DNA of 64,000 bases from Helopsaltes ochotensis (GCA_013400155.1 VXBM01000562.1:124001-188000), one strand, 5' to 3'; counted from the first letter of the stretch, positions 1-15,300 are shown. The notes: a model not told the origin generated them from the letters alone. Program-made: numbers and translations.

Positions 1-3000
1 GACATGCATGGTTCTCCTAGGTTTGTACAATCTTCTAAAGATTTAAACAGTTCATGACAAGGGCTCCTGGACTTTTTTGTTGTTGAATAAAAAGACAGCT
101 TCAACAATGTGATATCCAATTTTGAACATAACATTTTAAACTGAAGTTTTGATTGTGAATCTATGTTCATGTTTACCACCTCCAATCTAATGTCACTTCT
201 ATAACCACATAATGTGAAAGTACCAGAAAAAGTTGATGAATTACAAAGATAGGTTTGAAGTTGCTTTTTCAATGCTTTGTTTGGAAAAAAAAATCACTCA
301 TTCGCTGAATCTCTGGATGGTAGTTACACCAAAAATGGAACACCTTGTCCAGGCTTCCTGCCCTTCACCAGATGATACAGACACTGGTGTTCTGGAGCAC
401 TTGGTATAACTTTCTTCAATGTTATTTTTTATATATCCTTTTCAGACAGGTACAGCATCAATGGCCACAAAAATAACAAACAGGTCTGCTGCAGAGCCTT
501 GATCTTTCTAATCACTGATCTCAGGAGCTGACTGACTTTTAAAAACATAGGGAAGAGCACGTTGCCTAGAATATATTTCAGGAGGAAAAAAAAAAACGCC
601 CACAGAAGACAGTTTATTACGATGATTAATTGATGGCCATGCAAAAAAATTAATCAAAAAGCATTCCTTCCACTGGGAGTATGTTTTTGACCAAGTACAG
701 CATAACAAGGAAAAAAAATCTGATTCAACAGATAATTAATTTTTCTGAGAAACTGAAAACAAAATATGAAAATTTGACTTTTATCTTCCTTGAAAAATCC
801 TCCAGAATGCTAGGATCAGCCAGAGGCATTATTTTACATGGCCAGTAATGATAATGCAAGAAAGCATTTTACTTTTTTACTCTCCTTTTTTCTTAGCAGG
901 AAGGGAAAGAGAGAAAACAGGATCATTGTTCCCACTGTAGACTGCAAAAATGAGAAAAAAAAAATTTTTGCATCTCAACATAAAAATCCCATCTCCAGAA
1001 TGCCAGTGAGGTGCAGCCTGAAGGAAGGTGACATAATCAAAGGTGTCCATGGAAAGAGGGGGAGTCCTGTAAGACATGGCTTCAGTATGCAGATGGTAAC
1101 TCAGGTCCTTTTCAATTCAAATACAACTTCTTCCACCACTGGCTTTCTCTAGAAGTCATAATTTTAAACAGCTTTTCCTTTTGAGCTTCAGCAGCAGCAC
1201 AGCTGAAGTTCATCATCTCACTTGAAACAAGGTGCCCCTTGGCCAGGTTACAGGATTTATTTTAGCCCTGGGTTGCCAGATCAGTAAGGGTTTTTTGAAA
1301 CAAAAAACATGGAGTATATTTTAAAATTAAGTTTTTCATTTGGAAAGGCTCATAGTTTCTCAGAATAACTTGGGTTTTCATCAAATACTAGAAATGGAAA
1401 ATCGCCCAGCAGGTTTTGCTTGAAAACTGTTCTTTATAAATACATCAGCAGGAACTCTTTTTTGTAAGTAAGATTTTTCTAACTAGGTTAGGTATGACCA
1501 CCACATAGCATAAAAACTGCTCATTCATTTATGAGGCATTATAAAAGAGTCTGAAGTGACACTGAGTTCAGCGGTGCTTGTGGTGGTGTTCACAGATCTT
1601 TTTGCTCCCTGCTCTTCTTGACATGCAACCTTCTGTGCATGCAGTTTAAAGAGACAAGTCTAACACAGAGAGATGCTTCCCTTCCCGTATGCCTGTGCAC
1701 TGGAAGGTGTGTGTGCTGACAGCAGTGTCAGCAGGAGGAGGAGTAAGACAGACAACCATCTGTACAGACTGCAGTGCTTCACTTGTTCAGCCTACATGGT
1801 TTCTACAAGCAGATCTAAAAGGGAAATATGACAGTGGAGGGGTGGAAAATGCAAATGGGACAAGGAGAAAAAGCTGAAGAGAAAGGCTATCCTTGCTGTG
1901 AAGGCAGACTCCTTATGCACAAGAATATTTACAGAGGAACTGTCTAGATGGCAGTTAACTGGAAGAACCATCATGGAAGAACCCAGTCACGTGTGTGACA
2001 CCAAGGATTAATTGAGCACTTCACTTGTTGAAGTCACCTGTTCCTTCCCACTGAAAGGATGCACACATCATCCCATCTCAGCCCCAGCAATGCTGCCAGA
2101 CCCTCACATAATATTCCATCAGCATCTTTGACATCTATCCTTCCTCCTCCCACCCTCAGCATGCTCCACCCCTCCTCAGATCCCGAAAGTGGTAGGTGGG
2201 AAAGGGAAAGCCTGTATTTATCAGGCAGGCAGCCAAACACAACAGATAAACTGTGCGCTTGTACCAGGGTCTCTTAGAGTAAACTTAGCTGAAATCACTG
2301 GGTAATTTAAGAACAGTGGGATGGAATATGAGAAGAAAAATGACAGAAAAATATGATCATACAAACCTCACCTCTAAAAGAAACAAGGTGAAGATAAGCA
2401 CCAACCAGATCACCTGACTGGTGGAAATATGCCTGGGTGACAGAAGGACTCTCTAAGGAGCTCTTGCATTGAAGTTCTTAGCCACTATCAAAAATAGACT
2501 GGGTTTCTTTTCCCCTCATTCTCTCAAGAAGTTTCAGTTCCACCTCTGTCACGTGACATTACAGCATCACTGTGACATTTGCATCAGAGCCTGGATTTTC
2601 CCTTTCAAAACACCCCCAAACAGAAATGACATTTTACATGATGCATTAATGAAAGGCTTAGCACCTGACTTGTGTCAAAACCTAAACATTTGTGACTATT
2701 AACATTTAACACTCTGCAAGTACCATAAAGCGAGTCCTAGAGTTGATGCTTGGTGTTGTACAGAGCATGTGGATGGATGGCAAGTTAAAAGACAAGGAAG
2801 AATGGGATGTTTCAGAGCAGATATAATCAGCAACTTTCTTTAAATAAATAAGGTTTCCTAGTAGATCAGGTAGACATAACTATTTTCTCCTGCATCTGTA
2901 TTGCTTCACAGTGGCCAATCAACATCAGTCCCAAAGAGCAGGCCTATCCAGCACCTCAGCCTTGTACTGTAAAGATTAACTCCTCACGAGATTTTGAAAA

Positions 3001-6000
3001 GCTGGACCTGATTCTGGTTCCTGGTACTGTTCAGAGCTAAGACTCTGCTAAAAACAGCTTTGATCTTCACTCACTGAACTAGTAACTGCTTTAATTATAA
3101 ACCTGAATTGTACTAAGGGTCTGAACTCCTGACTTAGCTATAACAGTTGAAACATTTACCTTACATGGGCAAAAAACACCTATAGGGTACAAGAAAGAAA
3201 GAAAAAAGAGGAAGACACATACATAAAATAGCTGTGACATAACCACAAGAATAACAGTAGAAGTAAGCACTTTAAGTCCATTGTTTTCTTGTTAGATTCT
3301 TTAGAAATATTTCAGATTCTATCTCAAGAACACTCTGAAAACACAAATGGGGACAAAAAACCAGCTTGAGTGTTTTCATTTTTGCTATAGGCTAATAAAA
3401 AAAATTCTCAGAAAGAAAATAATTTTAACTGTTAGTGACTTTTAACTTAGCAGAAGATAAAAGTCCCAGCTTCTCCTAAAAACTGAAGTGAACACACATC
3501 TCAAACCACACAATCCTACATGGTTTCATATTGTGGGATTTAGCAGTTTGTTGCGTATCTTTTTAAGAAAAAAAGCTTCCAAAAGTGAGCCGATGCAGCA
3601 GGTTCAAAGTACCTCGGAATATACAAGATAGACACAATTTGTGTCTTTTTCTCTCAGAAAGGATCTGGCTTTGCTTTTCCTGTTGGAATTCACCTATGCT
3701 AAAAATCCAGAATCACAAAAAGGTAGCAGAAAATCAATGTATTCCAACAGAGGAGTAAGAATCAATTTCTGATAACGCATTATCTCTTCCATCTTTCTCT
3801 TTAGCTGAGAGATTGCTGTTCTGACTGTTCTAAAATTATGTCCTTATAGAAGCAGACATATTCTCCCTCCAGATTTGCTAACCAACACCAGGAGACAGAA
3901 CAGAAAATAAAGTACAATGGTATGTCTATGTCTGTTCTGTACCTGTAAAACAAACCCAAAACTCTAGAGAAAACTAAATTGGCTAGAAATTCCCTGCAAT
4001 TGAACTACCTGTTTTGTGTCCAAATTATAATGGCTGTGTTTGACATTTTTAAAGCCAGCTCATTCTGGCTGACTGTAGTATCTCTGGACAAATTTTCCTC
4101 AAGTACAGTTATTTAGATGCTGTTTATTACATTTGAAGGTTTTATTACAGCTCACAATGCTTTTACCCTACAGACAGGAAGACACAATATTGCAGCTAAA
4201 CTTACATAGATGGTCATCTTAGTTTCCCTCTTGAATTTGGAAAGTAGCCAAAGCAGTAAAGTCAGTAAGAAACCATCATCCCCAAAGGTACCAGAGGAAG
4301 TCTTAGTGCACGAGCTGCTACAGAGCATAAATTACCTGAGGCTCCTTGACAAGTAGAAGGTCAGCCACATGAAAGTGATTCTAACAGGCAAAAAACATCA
4401 GTAAGTTAATGTGCTCAATGTTCCTTCATACAAACAAGCTTTTTGAGTCATCATCTTCATCATCTCTACTGTATGGCAGTTATGTGCTCTTGAACACATA
4501 TGTGCCAAGGAGCTTCTCACATCTGTTAGGTGGTACTGAATAGTCACAGAAAAATCCAAATGTTTAGCAAAACCAAAAAAAAAGACTCACTTGAGAGAGA
4601 TCTCCTTCAAAGAACACAAAAAGCTTGCTTCTTTACTGTTGCACAGCACAAAATCCAAGAGCAATCCAACCACCCAAGCTACAGGTGCATCAGTAGTTTG
4701 GTTTGGCACCAGCAGGGAGCTTTGCTGCACAGCACCTCCTTCCTGGGGCAAAAGCCAGGCCTGGTAAGGAATGCTCCAACACCGCACTCAGCTCAGCAAA
4801 ACCTACTTCCATTACACCTTTACCAGTCAGCAGCTGTACTCAATGTTCAATATGGGACATATCATGAATAAAGTCCTTCCAAACACATAAAAGGAATCAT
4901 CTCCATTGCAATTTTAAGCATAATGACATTTTCGTATGTGCCAGGCATCACATATATTTTCCTTAGGCAATGGACAGCTTGCTATGCTGTCTCTATGAAT
5001 GTAAAATCTTCCACCTGCTATCTTACCTGTAACTTTGCTCTCTTCATAGACATGAGATGACAATAGCCAGGGGCATATCTGAAATCCTTGGATTTTAACA
5101 TGTGCTGAACTGCTAGGAAACTTTTTAATTGGAAAGGTCACAGGAGACAGATATCTGGGCACATCTCCAGCTAAATGCCACCTTTTCAGCAATGTTCTTT
5201 CATTAGATGTTACATAAAAGGCAGACAGACACTTTTCAGTGATAGCTTGCAGCAGGCCTACCTGCCTCCTAAGGGTAAAGCTTAAATCCTCCAGAGCTGT
5301 ACAGCAGAAATGCCATCTTGCAATCCACAGCTGTGGAAGGTGAACACCAGTCTCCACTGTCCACCTCTTGCTGTAGCCATGCACTGATCAGAACTAGAAA
5401 CCAGAAGCTGATACAAAGTGAGGTGCTTCAGAGAATTCACCAAACAGAAATGAGGTGTTCGTAATCTGTTATTATTTTGGCTGGCAATGCTTTTAACCTG
5501 AAATTGAAAAATGTGCATAAACCCAAAAATGCTCAGTTTTTAACAGTAAATTGAATTCAGTTCTCACATCCCAGATAAGCATCCTAAATCTTGGTGCACA
5601 GTGGTGTGAAAGGATGGATGCTCTTTGCTCCCTCTTCTGTGCAGATACACTCTTGACCAGATCAGCTTCCTCAGCGTCAAATCAAATATATTTTCTGGAA
5701 CAGATTCAGCTCTGTTGAACTAGTATCTTCCAACAACAGATATAATTTTGTCACTAAACTTACAAGCAGTTCAAGCAACACAATAAAAAATTACCTGAAG
5801 CCAGACCTCAGCCTTTCTACTCACCTCCTTACTGTCTCACTGTTTTCCATTAATGGATTATGCCTCTCTTCTATTTCATTGGTGAAATGAGGGAAAAAAA
5901 TTGTCCTATTCCATATTGTTCCCTGTTATTCCCACTCCAAAGCCTTCAACATGTTTAAACATAAATCCCTGGAGCTTCTAGCTCTCAGTACTTACTACTC

Positions 6001-6139
6001 CCAGTTAAGCAAAGGAAGAGTTAAATCCAGTCTCAAACTTCCATAATAATTATTCCCTACAACCTCTGTCCATTCTAAGTCTGTCATACAGAAGACATCA
6101 AGAGATTTACTATCTACAGAGTACAAGAAAAAAAACTGC
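1..6139. other. DNA downstream of MND1, no supported gene
   Basis: This is AT-rich sequence with scattered A and T runs and short purine runs (for example near 3190). No exon-like conserved frame, CpG island, RNA gene or recognisable repeat was seen. By human gene order TMEM131L would lie further left, but no exon of it is visible here. A 156-codon minus frame at 4914-5384 is within chance for this composition. Confidence 0.6.
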
Positions 6140-6280
6140 AACAAGTAGTGTTAGCATTTTATTCACTTTAACAAAATCAGCAAATTAAAGGGTGGTCACC
6201 TGTTTGGAGAGGATTCACATTTTAATGACAGCTATGAATATATTACAAACTATGTACAACTGTCAGCCATGAACTGAAAA
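6140..6280 (-). other. MND1: MND1 3' UTR (probable, short)
   Basis: Between the stop codon and the first convincing polyadenylation signal there are about 120 bases. No other open frame or strong signal intervenes. The end at about 6140 is inferred, not observed. Confidence 0.6.
6158..6163 (-). terminator. MND1: MND1 polyadenylation signal AATAAA
   Basis: On the minus strand GTGAATAAAATG lies about 120 bases after the stop. A T-rich tract (GCAGTTTTTTTTCTTG) follows within 35 bases, which is the usual arrangement of poly(A) signal and downstream element. Confidence 0.6.
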
Positions 6281-6387
6281 CTAATCAATGTAATCCAAAT
6301 CTTCTGGGATTCCAAAACCTTTATCTATTCTGCTCTCTTCAAATCCAAATTTACGCTTGGCCCAGGACTTTATTGAAAAGATGTTAT
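6281..6387 (-). CDS. MND1: MND1 coding exon 8 (residues 171-205 and stop)
   Basis: This exon has acceptor TTACAG. It encodes (D)NIFSIKSWAKRKFGFEE and then a segment ending GIPEDLDYID, followed by TAG. It forms the C-terminal cap of MND1, which folds back on the coiled coil and is needed for DNA strand-exchange activity in known structures. Confidence 0.96.
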
Positions 6388-9300
6388 CTGTAAACAGAAT
6401 GAAAAACATTCATTTTGAGTACTTAGGAAAGCATGAATTATAGTGTTGGCTATAAAAAAATCCTTCCATTTGCAGTATCTCCTGTGTGTATGAAAAAGAT
6501 ACATTGTGCAGAATATCATTATTAAGTAGATTCAGAACAGAAAACACAAGGCTTTTGTTAATAACCTCCAAAAAAGAGTAAATAACTTACTTAGCACTGA
6601 ATAAAAATATGTTATCTTTATCTTTTCTTGCTCCTCTTTTACAAGAAGACTGAAAGCTACAATTACAGTGTATGCCTGCTACAGTGATGAGGTAAGTGTG
6701 AATATGCATAGTAAGTATTTTATAGGTCCTTCTTCAACTAGACACATACTATGTGACTGTCTACAGCTACAAAAAATTTGATTTAAATTAACTGTAAGGT
6801 CCTTTCTAGTCCTGTGTGTTTTTTCAGACACTCTGTATTTTTTGAAAGTTAAAAAAGACATTCAAGAAGATTTATTTTAGTCAGCACTTCTCTTTTAGCA
6901 TCACATTAACATATATATTTTGTTCAATTTAACATAATTTTTCACTGCAACATTTACTGAAACTCATTACGTCATTTTTAACACCCATAAATTGCAGCAT
7001 TCCTTAAGAGAGGAAGTGTTCCTTGTCTCTGCACAGTTTAGAGATATTTTTCTTTTCTTTAGCTATCACACATTTGGTTTTAAATCTGTCTCTTCAAAAG
7101 AAAAATATGCTGCAGCATATAACCAAATTGTCTAATTAAATAGCAAAGTACTTTCTACAGGCTGAGGCACAGTTCCTTTACCTCACTCAAGGCTTTGAGA
7201 ACAGCCTGTCATCAACAGCAGAAAGCCCTGACAACTCCCAGAAGTTACTTTTAAATACATAATTTTATTTCCCCATATGCAGTAAACAACCTAGATATAA
7301 AATAGTAGTTCAAAGACTAAGACAATGATATCCTGCTGCACTTGGCACAACCAACGATAGCAAGCAGTCTATCAGTAGGAGATCTATTCTAGACAAAAAA
7401 TTATAAACGATATTCTAAATAATTTAAAAAACCATAAGGACATATAAATTGCTTGCTTTGCAAAATGGGAATGATTACAGCAAAACTAAGCAACAAAAGA
7501 AAATTGAGTTAAACTTCCATAGGAATGTCATCACAGTAACATTCCTTAAAACTATGCCTCATTTTACCTGTCAAAACTGATCAATTAATTTGAGAAATAC
7601 CTACTTTGTATCAGCATCCATCACATGGTAGCAGCAATAAGATTCTACAAAACACTCTGCTCTTTAGAAAGAAATGAACATTCAGAATAGAATTAAACTT
7701 TCTGAATACCTGGGCATCACCATTTCCAGTCTCTATTGCTTTCCTGATCCTAAGAGATTTTAACTCATCCAAGGAAACCAATTGCAGGATTTAACACAGT
7801 GTACAAGACAGCACCAGAAGGACAAAACCATTATGGCATATGAAGTACACTCAGTAACTAAACTGAGAAGATGTATTCTTTTTGTTGAATCATAATAGTT
7901 CTGTAAGTAAAATAAGTTTCTCTATGCTTTCATAAGCGAGGACTATCCTATGTCAAGCCTAATCAAATACACAGTTCTTAACATTGAATAGGTATTTTAC
8001 TGAAACTGCTCTAGTGTGAAGCTGTGGCACTGCAATACACACCAGTCCATCTGTTGGCTGCCTCCTTGGCCACTTGGTTTGTTTGGCCTGAAACAGAGAA
8101 AAACAGTAAAAGCATACATCACAGTAAAATCATCACAAAGTTTCAAGGCACAGAGACTGAATTTTTATTGATGTCATTTTTACAGAACCACACAATTTAA
8201 GGAAGTTATTCTGCTGCTTCCAAACACTTTTACACTTTTAAGGTTCCAGCAAGCACAAAGCTAGGTTAAAGGAAAAGAGGAGCAAAGAGCATAAAAGATA
8301 CCATATGAACAACTATAGGTTTTTAAAGTGTATTTTAAAATAAAATAACCCCGTTTTGGCTTGCCTACGGGCTTAATTGTCTTCACCAAGATGGTAACTG
8401 GATACATGGCCTGAAGATACTAGAGGCAAAAGAGATAGAAAATATTTCACAATCCTCTCTATACATAAGTAAACCATCACAAGGGAATGCATGACTCTAT
8501 ACAGATAAAGAAAATGACAAGGCAGCAGTCTATCATACCAATCCAAAAGTTTATCATACAGCTCTGGAATGTCTCCCAAGCTTTGAGAACCCCTGCAATT
8601 AAATTAAGAGAAAATAATGTTTCTGGCTATTAAACTTGGCTTATGTCCCTTAATATCATTCCAGAACTAAACACATAACAGTAAATTACCATTACTACAA
8701 ACAGGTTTTGTATAGTTTCCATGAGACAAAATAATCAAGGAGAATTCCACTTAGATCACCTTGCTCCCATTAAAGTAAGAACTGAATCGAATCAAGCAGG
8801 TCAGGTTGTAACGTGGGAATTTATCAGAATCATTCTGGTTCTCACGCCTACATATAACTTAGTTATTCCCAGTCAGTCTTGCTAGCACTTGCATGATAAT
8901 ACTCATTTGAATGGTCAGCATGAAACTTGTCTCCAGGGTACTGAGATGTGAATACATGATCAGGTATCCATTGCTATACACATTACACTCTAAGTAAAAT
9001 TAAATTATGTTGAAAAATCATCTGCTAACACACAGGAAGGGAAGTGCTCATTATTCCAATCTTAATACTCCTGTAACTGATATAAAAATGTTTACATTGG
9101 GGTAACAAACTATTTCAAAACCAATATAGTTTCTAAAAATGGCTGCAATTAGAAAGTTTGAGCAGAGCATGAAGAAAAGCAAAAAAGATGAGCAAAAAAC
9201 TGAGTGGGAGAGAAAATGGCATTTTTGCTTGCTTGCATGCATCAGAAATTCAAGTTGTTCCTAGCCTGAGACAGATATCTCTTATTTCCTTTGCTGAGTG

Positions 9301-12300
9301 CTTGCTGCCATCCCCACTTGTTCAGTTCCACACTGACAACTTACTCGCAGCTAGTGGCATTTGGAACAGTACCTAAGCTAACCCTACTTAAAGCAAGTCT
9401 GCAGAGTAAGAGCTTCCACTCGTCAAGACTTTAAAGGTGTGATCTACGATACTTCCCTCAGCATTTTTCTAAAATTCTACCATAAAACTTGAAAGCTGTA
9501 TTTGAGTCCAAGTAATGAAGTTTGAAATGAAGTAGGGGAAAGTGGGATGCCATTAAACTCCATGGATCCAGAGCTGTGAGGTGACAGGATCCTGGTGGTG
9601 GGGGAGCCAACCTATTCCACTGCACCTGCGAGGCCTTAGCAGAAAGCTCAGCTTTGCTAGAAGCAGCTGACCAGATCAACATAGTGGCAGCATGGTGCAC
9701 TGACATCCAGCAAACACTGCTCATGTGTGTCAAAGTATACACATGTGATCACGTGTTCGGAAAATGTGACTTCACACCTCTGTCAAAGCAAAGGCTGAGG
9801 TGATGACAGACATAGCCTGGACAACAAGTCAGAATGGCAGTCACTGCCTAAAACGGAGTTGTGGCTAGAAATGAAAACATGGTAGTGAGAGCAGGAAGCT
9901 ATAATGGGGAAATCCCATTATAATAGATACAGATAGACAGACAGACGTATAATCCCCCGTGTCTTATGGCTACAGGTGAACATGTAGCTATCTGAAGGCA
10001 AGATTTAAGTCTCTTGGGATCAGTCGTAAGTCTTGCCTATGATTCCACTGCATGATGATGTGTGTCTGCTGCAACCAATACCATGCCTGGAAGAGGAACT
10101 AGAGACAGGCTTTGATAGTTATGAACCTGCATCTCCTGAAGACACCAGCCACATCTGCATCATTGCTAGCATCTTCCATAGACCTCCAACTCCACCACAA
10201 AAACTGACAAATTAAGAAATCTGCACCTTCACTGCTTTCTGGAACTCTTTTAAAGTTGCTTGTTGGGACTTTCAGTGGTTGCATCACCTGGATGTACACA
10301 TGCATGGAGGATGATGCAAAGCAGGAGCAGTAAAGCAGACACCCCCCAGACACACCTAGTTTATGTATGAGTGTAACTAACTCAAAGTCATGCTACTTCT
10401 GACTGCCTGCTCTCTAGCTCCAGGGTATCACACAGCCAGGTTGGTTTTTAGACTTCAGTGAAAAAGAAAGCTCAAAATCTAAAGACAGCAATAGCATGGG
10501 AACTCAAAAATATACACTCCAAAGCAGAATCAGAACACCAACTGTGTGAAGCTGTAAAAATGAGAAATTCAAACACATCACTAAGAGCAACTGGCTAATT
10601 GCCAAAACCATCACAACCACAGAGTCCCAAATTTGGCTGGAGTCCTTCTGATCCTCCTGCTCACCAGAGGTGCTTTAACTGAACTTGACTTTTGGCAGCT
10701 ACTAAACAGTGCTCTAGTACTGAATCTGCACAGACAATGAAAGGCCAAATATGCAGTAGAGATGAGCAATAGAGGAGGCAACATTTTCCAGATGCTTCTA
10801 GATGTTCTCATTATCATAAGGCTCTAGTTACAGGCTGCATACAGCCTGACAATATATGAACTGCTGTCTGGAAGCTGCAAAACAATCCATTTGTTCTGGA
10901 CATTACATATTTATTTCACCTATTTGTGTTAAGCGTATCAGTAGACTTTTCCACTCCCACGCCTGCAGGATACAAGTAATTGATTTGGTTGAGGCACATA
11001 CCTGTATCCTCTGCTGACTAATTTCAGGCACATTTAGCATTTTCTAAGGAAGAAAATGAAAGCTTGCATTTTTGTCTCCAAAACTGAACAAAAGCAACCA
11101 CTGTATGTACAGCAATGCAAGGCCCAGGAGCAGCAAGACTTGAAGTGCTGGCCTGCACTTCAAGCAAAACACCACTGGAAATATGTCCAAAACAGTGAAA
11201 GGCTACAGGACAGAGAGTTATTTTGACCAGTCCTAGTGAAAGTTTTTTTTTTCTTCAACCCCAACTCTGGAGAAGTGCAGGGAACTCACAAAGCCCAGAT
11301 TCTGGGAGCTGAACCATTATCCCAAGCATCTGTGATTGTCCTTCACAGGCACAATCTCCTCCATGCCCACAGAGGAAAGCAAAGGTATGGAAAGGAAGGT
11401 TCAGCTGCAGCAAGTATCTAAAAAGAAGATGAGGGTGGGTTGCAAATGTGCTTTTCAATGCAGATAAGCGGCATTCTACCAGTGACTGCAGGTATTTTGG
11501 AGCAGGCCAGGAGACCGAGGTGACAAAAGGGCACATGGACAGCTGTGAGATGTGCACTAAGAAACTTCTAAAGCCAATGAACAGCACTTGGTCAGGAGTC
11601 AAGGTCAGCAGCACAGAACACCAGCACAGCAGTGTTTCTAACAAATCTCAACAGGCATTATATTATATATTGACTCAAATCATTGTAAGGCCACAATGCT
11701 TCCAATCTGACTCAGGAAGCCCCTACAGTCATTCTCAGCATACTGCAGAACTACAGCCTCCTCTTTCCTTCTTCCCCCAGATTCTCTCACTTTTCACAGG
11801 AAGAGGGAGATGGTTGGAATTAAAAGTCCTATTTGCATTCCAAAACTGAATGGCCAAAAGCTGTAGAAGTCTCAAGTATTTCCACAAGGCAAAAAACAAT
11901 CGATAGCAACAACCACCAACTCCTCACAAACATTTTCCAAATTTACTTTAGGTTCTTCCTAAAAACATTTTTAAGTCTCACACATATCATTAAAGGAACA
12001 CTAAGGATACAGTCATGGAACAGTACTCAAATTCAGACTGTAAAGGCAACATATAGTTCCAGTAGCTATAATAAAAGAAACAAAACACCAACAAACCAAT
12101 GGCCAGAACCAAATCACAATCACCTGAGCTGGCAGAAATTAACAAAGAGCTGTAGCTTTCTTTGATCTCCTACATCCCACTTTGGCATTTTCTGGATAAC
12201 TTTAAGGACTTCCAGGAACCTCTACTTCCCTAGAATAACAAAAGCTAGTTGTATTTATAAAGCTTACACACTTAAGTGCCAGTTTTGACCTACTACAACT

Positions 12301-15300
12301 AATGCCACAAGAAAATGGTATGGGCTTCCTCACTTTAAAGGCACATGACTGCAGAGGGAATTAGCACCTTACCAAGGAGAGTCACCCATCAGCCTGTAGG
12401 GTGTTCGCAAATACATGCAAAATACAACTGCAGTCTTAAGCATGTGGGTGAGGGAGTAATTTTACAGCATGGATGGCAATTCCTCTGCATGAAATGCAGG
12501 GAACAGCTGCAACTGTTCTCATGGACCAGCGAGGATTATTAGCCCAAAGACTCCCAATCTCTCTCATGAAATTGGTCAGGGTAAATTAAGTGCATTAAGT
12601 GGATTTGAATTCCTGTAATAAATATGCATTCACTTAGACTAAATTCAAAGATGAAAAATGGCAGCTACCATAGGAACTGTATGTGAACTTGAACCTCCCA
12701 TGACTCTGATTATCCAGTGCCTTCTGCAGAGAGGTATCCATTCTCCTGCACATAGGTTGCCCTTGCTTTCCAGAAACATTAACTTGCCATCATCACAGTG
12801 ACAGATTTGCTTTCGTACTTCTCCTGGGGCAGCATCGCTATAATACCCTGTGACGCAGTTTCTAAAATTTTTTGCAGTAATGAAAACATCTCATGCAAAT
12901 AAAGATCCCATCTCCAAAGGCCAGGGTAGAAGGTGAGCATCGAAATTATACACCTGTCATCCACAGAAAGTAAAAAAGGTTATTGCCTAGTAATTCCTGT
13001 CCACATGTCCATTCACAAACTGACACCACAGACTCTGATCAAGAGCCTGTGGCTTGCAATTGGAGACTATTTATGGCAATGACGTGATGAAGTGGCTTCT
13101 TAAGGTCCATATTTGAGTATCCTTGAGAATAAGCAATCTACAACACTGTCAACAGGCTGAATTGCAATGTGGCAAGAAGAGCTTTATAAGAATATTTTGT
13201 AACCCTGTATTAGGCAGATAGCTCCACACTATTGGAAATCTTTATCCTCCCCCATGCTTCCCAAAGAGGTGTTTCCTATTATAAACAGAATAGAGAGCTG
13301 CCGTGTAGAAAAGTGATACCACTTTTCTACAGAATTCTTCAGAATTCTGTCAACTCCTTTGAATCCAGAATAACACATCACTCTTCCCCCATACTCCAGT
13401 ATCCCACACAACACTTTTCCTCATGATATTAAGCAACAGGTCACAGTGCTTCAGAATTCATGACTAAATTCCAGTTAATGTGTAAATACGATTTCCCATT
13501 TAAATGGTACCACAAACTCAACACAACTTGTTATACTGATTTATTTAGACTCTGAATAAAGGTTCAGCACTACAAGAAAAAGCACTGACAATTATGAAGG
13601 CTACCTACTGATCTACAACCATTTTGAAAAGCATAGAACACAACATAAGCTATTCTTGATAGAAAAAATACTCAATAATACTGATATATGAATTAATTAA
13701 ATCAGCATTTCTGCTTCAACACCTGTGTGTATATGCTTGAAAATGAACCTGAGCAAATAGATACCACAGCACCAGTCCTGTCTACCTGGTGAGACGTGGC
13801 AGTGCACAGTAAAGCTACTAAGAAGCTGATCCACATTGCTGAGAATATGCTTTTAAAGGGTCTGTGATCTCTGTCAGCATGTTTGAAAAAAGTGTCAAGT
13901 CTCATCAGCGAAAAACTCCCTCTTGTCCCGTATGAAAAGGTCACACTGTCAAATTTCATCAGTACGTGCACAGGTCTCCTTGAAAAATGTTCAACAGAAT
14001 TTGTCAGAATTGCTACCAAAAAATTCCTCTATGCAAGACGTGCTCTTGCACTTAAGTTTACTATATTCATGTACCTACAGAAAAAGACCATTTACCTTTC
14101 AAGTGTTGTACTTGAAAACCCACGCTGAAATCTTAGTTGCATAACTAAAATACATCCATTTTCATCCAAAGAGCAGAGGAAAGCAAAGAGCTTGTAAAAC
14201 AGAAACAAGCACACCAACTTGATTCACGGCTGATTCAGGGCTCCCTGACATCACGCTGTTTTTCTTGAACTGGACAACTCCTCCTTCCCCACTTCATTCA
14301 CTAATGAACTCCACCCCTTCAGCACAGCTAAATGAACTTGCACTCTTCTGAGCTGCTGAACTGTATTTCGTAAGGAGGTCCATCCTGGGGCACCATGGGT
14401 TTTGACCAGTTGTGGATTGCAATCTACTGTAATCTCACGTGTCACAGACGTTGCAGAGAAAAGTCTGGAAGGCATCGCAAGAGGTTCTCTGGTCTCTGTA
14501 ACCACAACTCAAGGCATGTTCAACTTTCTGTTGCCTATTTTCAAGGTTTCCAAATTTCTGCCCCTGTAGTTTAAGGTTATTACCTTTTGCCATTTTCTCC
14601 ATGAACCCGAATAGCAGGCTATTCCTTCTCTTTTCTTGAGGAGATACAGATACGCAAAACCCACCAGGAACCATCCTCTTTTGACCCTTATTTTTGTAGG
14701 TTTTTTTGTCTCTTAGAATGCGATTGCTCAATGTCCTTTTGCTCTACTTTGACCACTTAGTTACATGAATATACAAATGCTCTGAAATAAATTAAGTATA
14801 TCCAGGCAGGATATCCAACACTGACACTGTGTTACAGCTGAAACCACGCTAAAGCCTTTAGTGCCACACTTTCTGTCTTGAGCAGAAAGACTATTTCATA
14901 CTGAAATATGAACCCACATCTCATTGTGGGTTATACTACTGTTACACTTTGTATCTTAGTATGGGGGTTTTTCTTGGCACAACAAAAATTCTTATATTCA
15001 ATCTGTAAACTACTGTAACTCTGACATGTTTTTTCAAATCCTCCCCACTTAACCAACTGCCTCAAATCATTTGTGTAGCACAATATCCTTGAATACAGGT
15101 AACACCCTTGCACTTGCCACTACTGAATGCTATCCAGTGTATATGAGACTATCTTTGCAATTTGTCATGATCATTTTGAAATCCCACTTAGTCCTCTGTC
15201 CATGCAGTCTCTCCTAGTGTCATCATCTGCAAATATAACAAAAGAACATCTACTGTACCATCCAGCTCATTAATATAAACACTGAGCAGATGCACATACA

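Noticed and set aside
4914..5384. 156-codon minus frame downstream of MND1
   Set aside because: At this base composition about one frame of this size is expected by chance in 64 kb. The translation matches no family I know and no splice context supports it.
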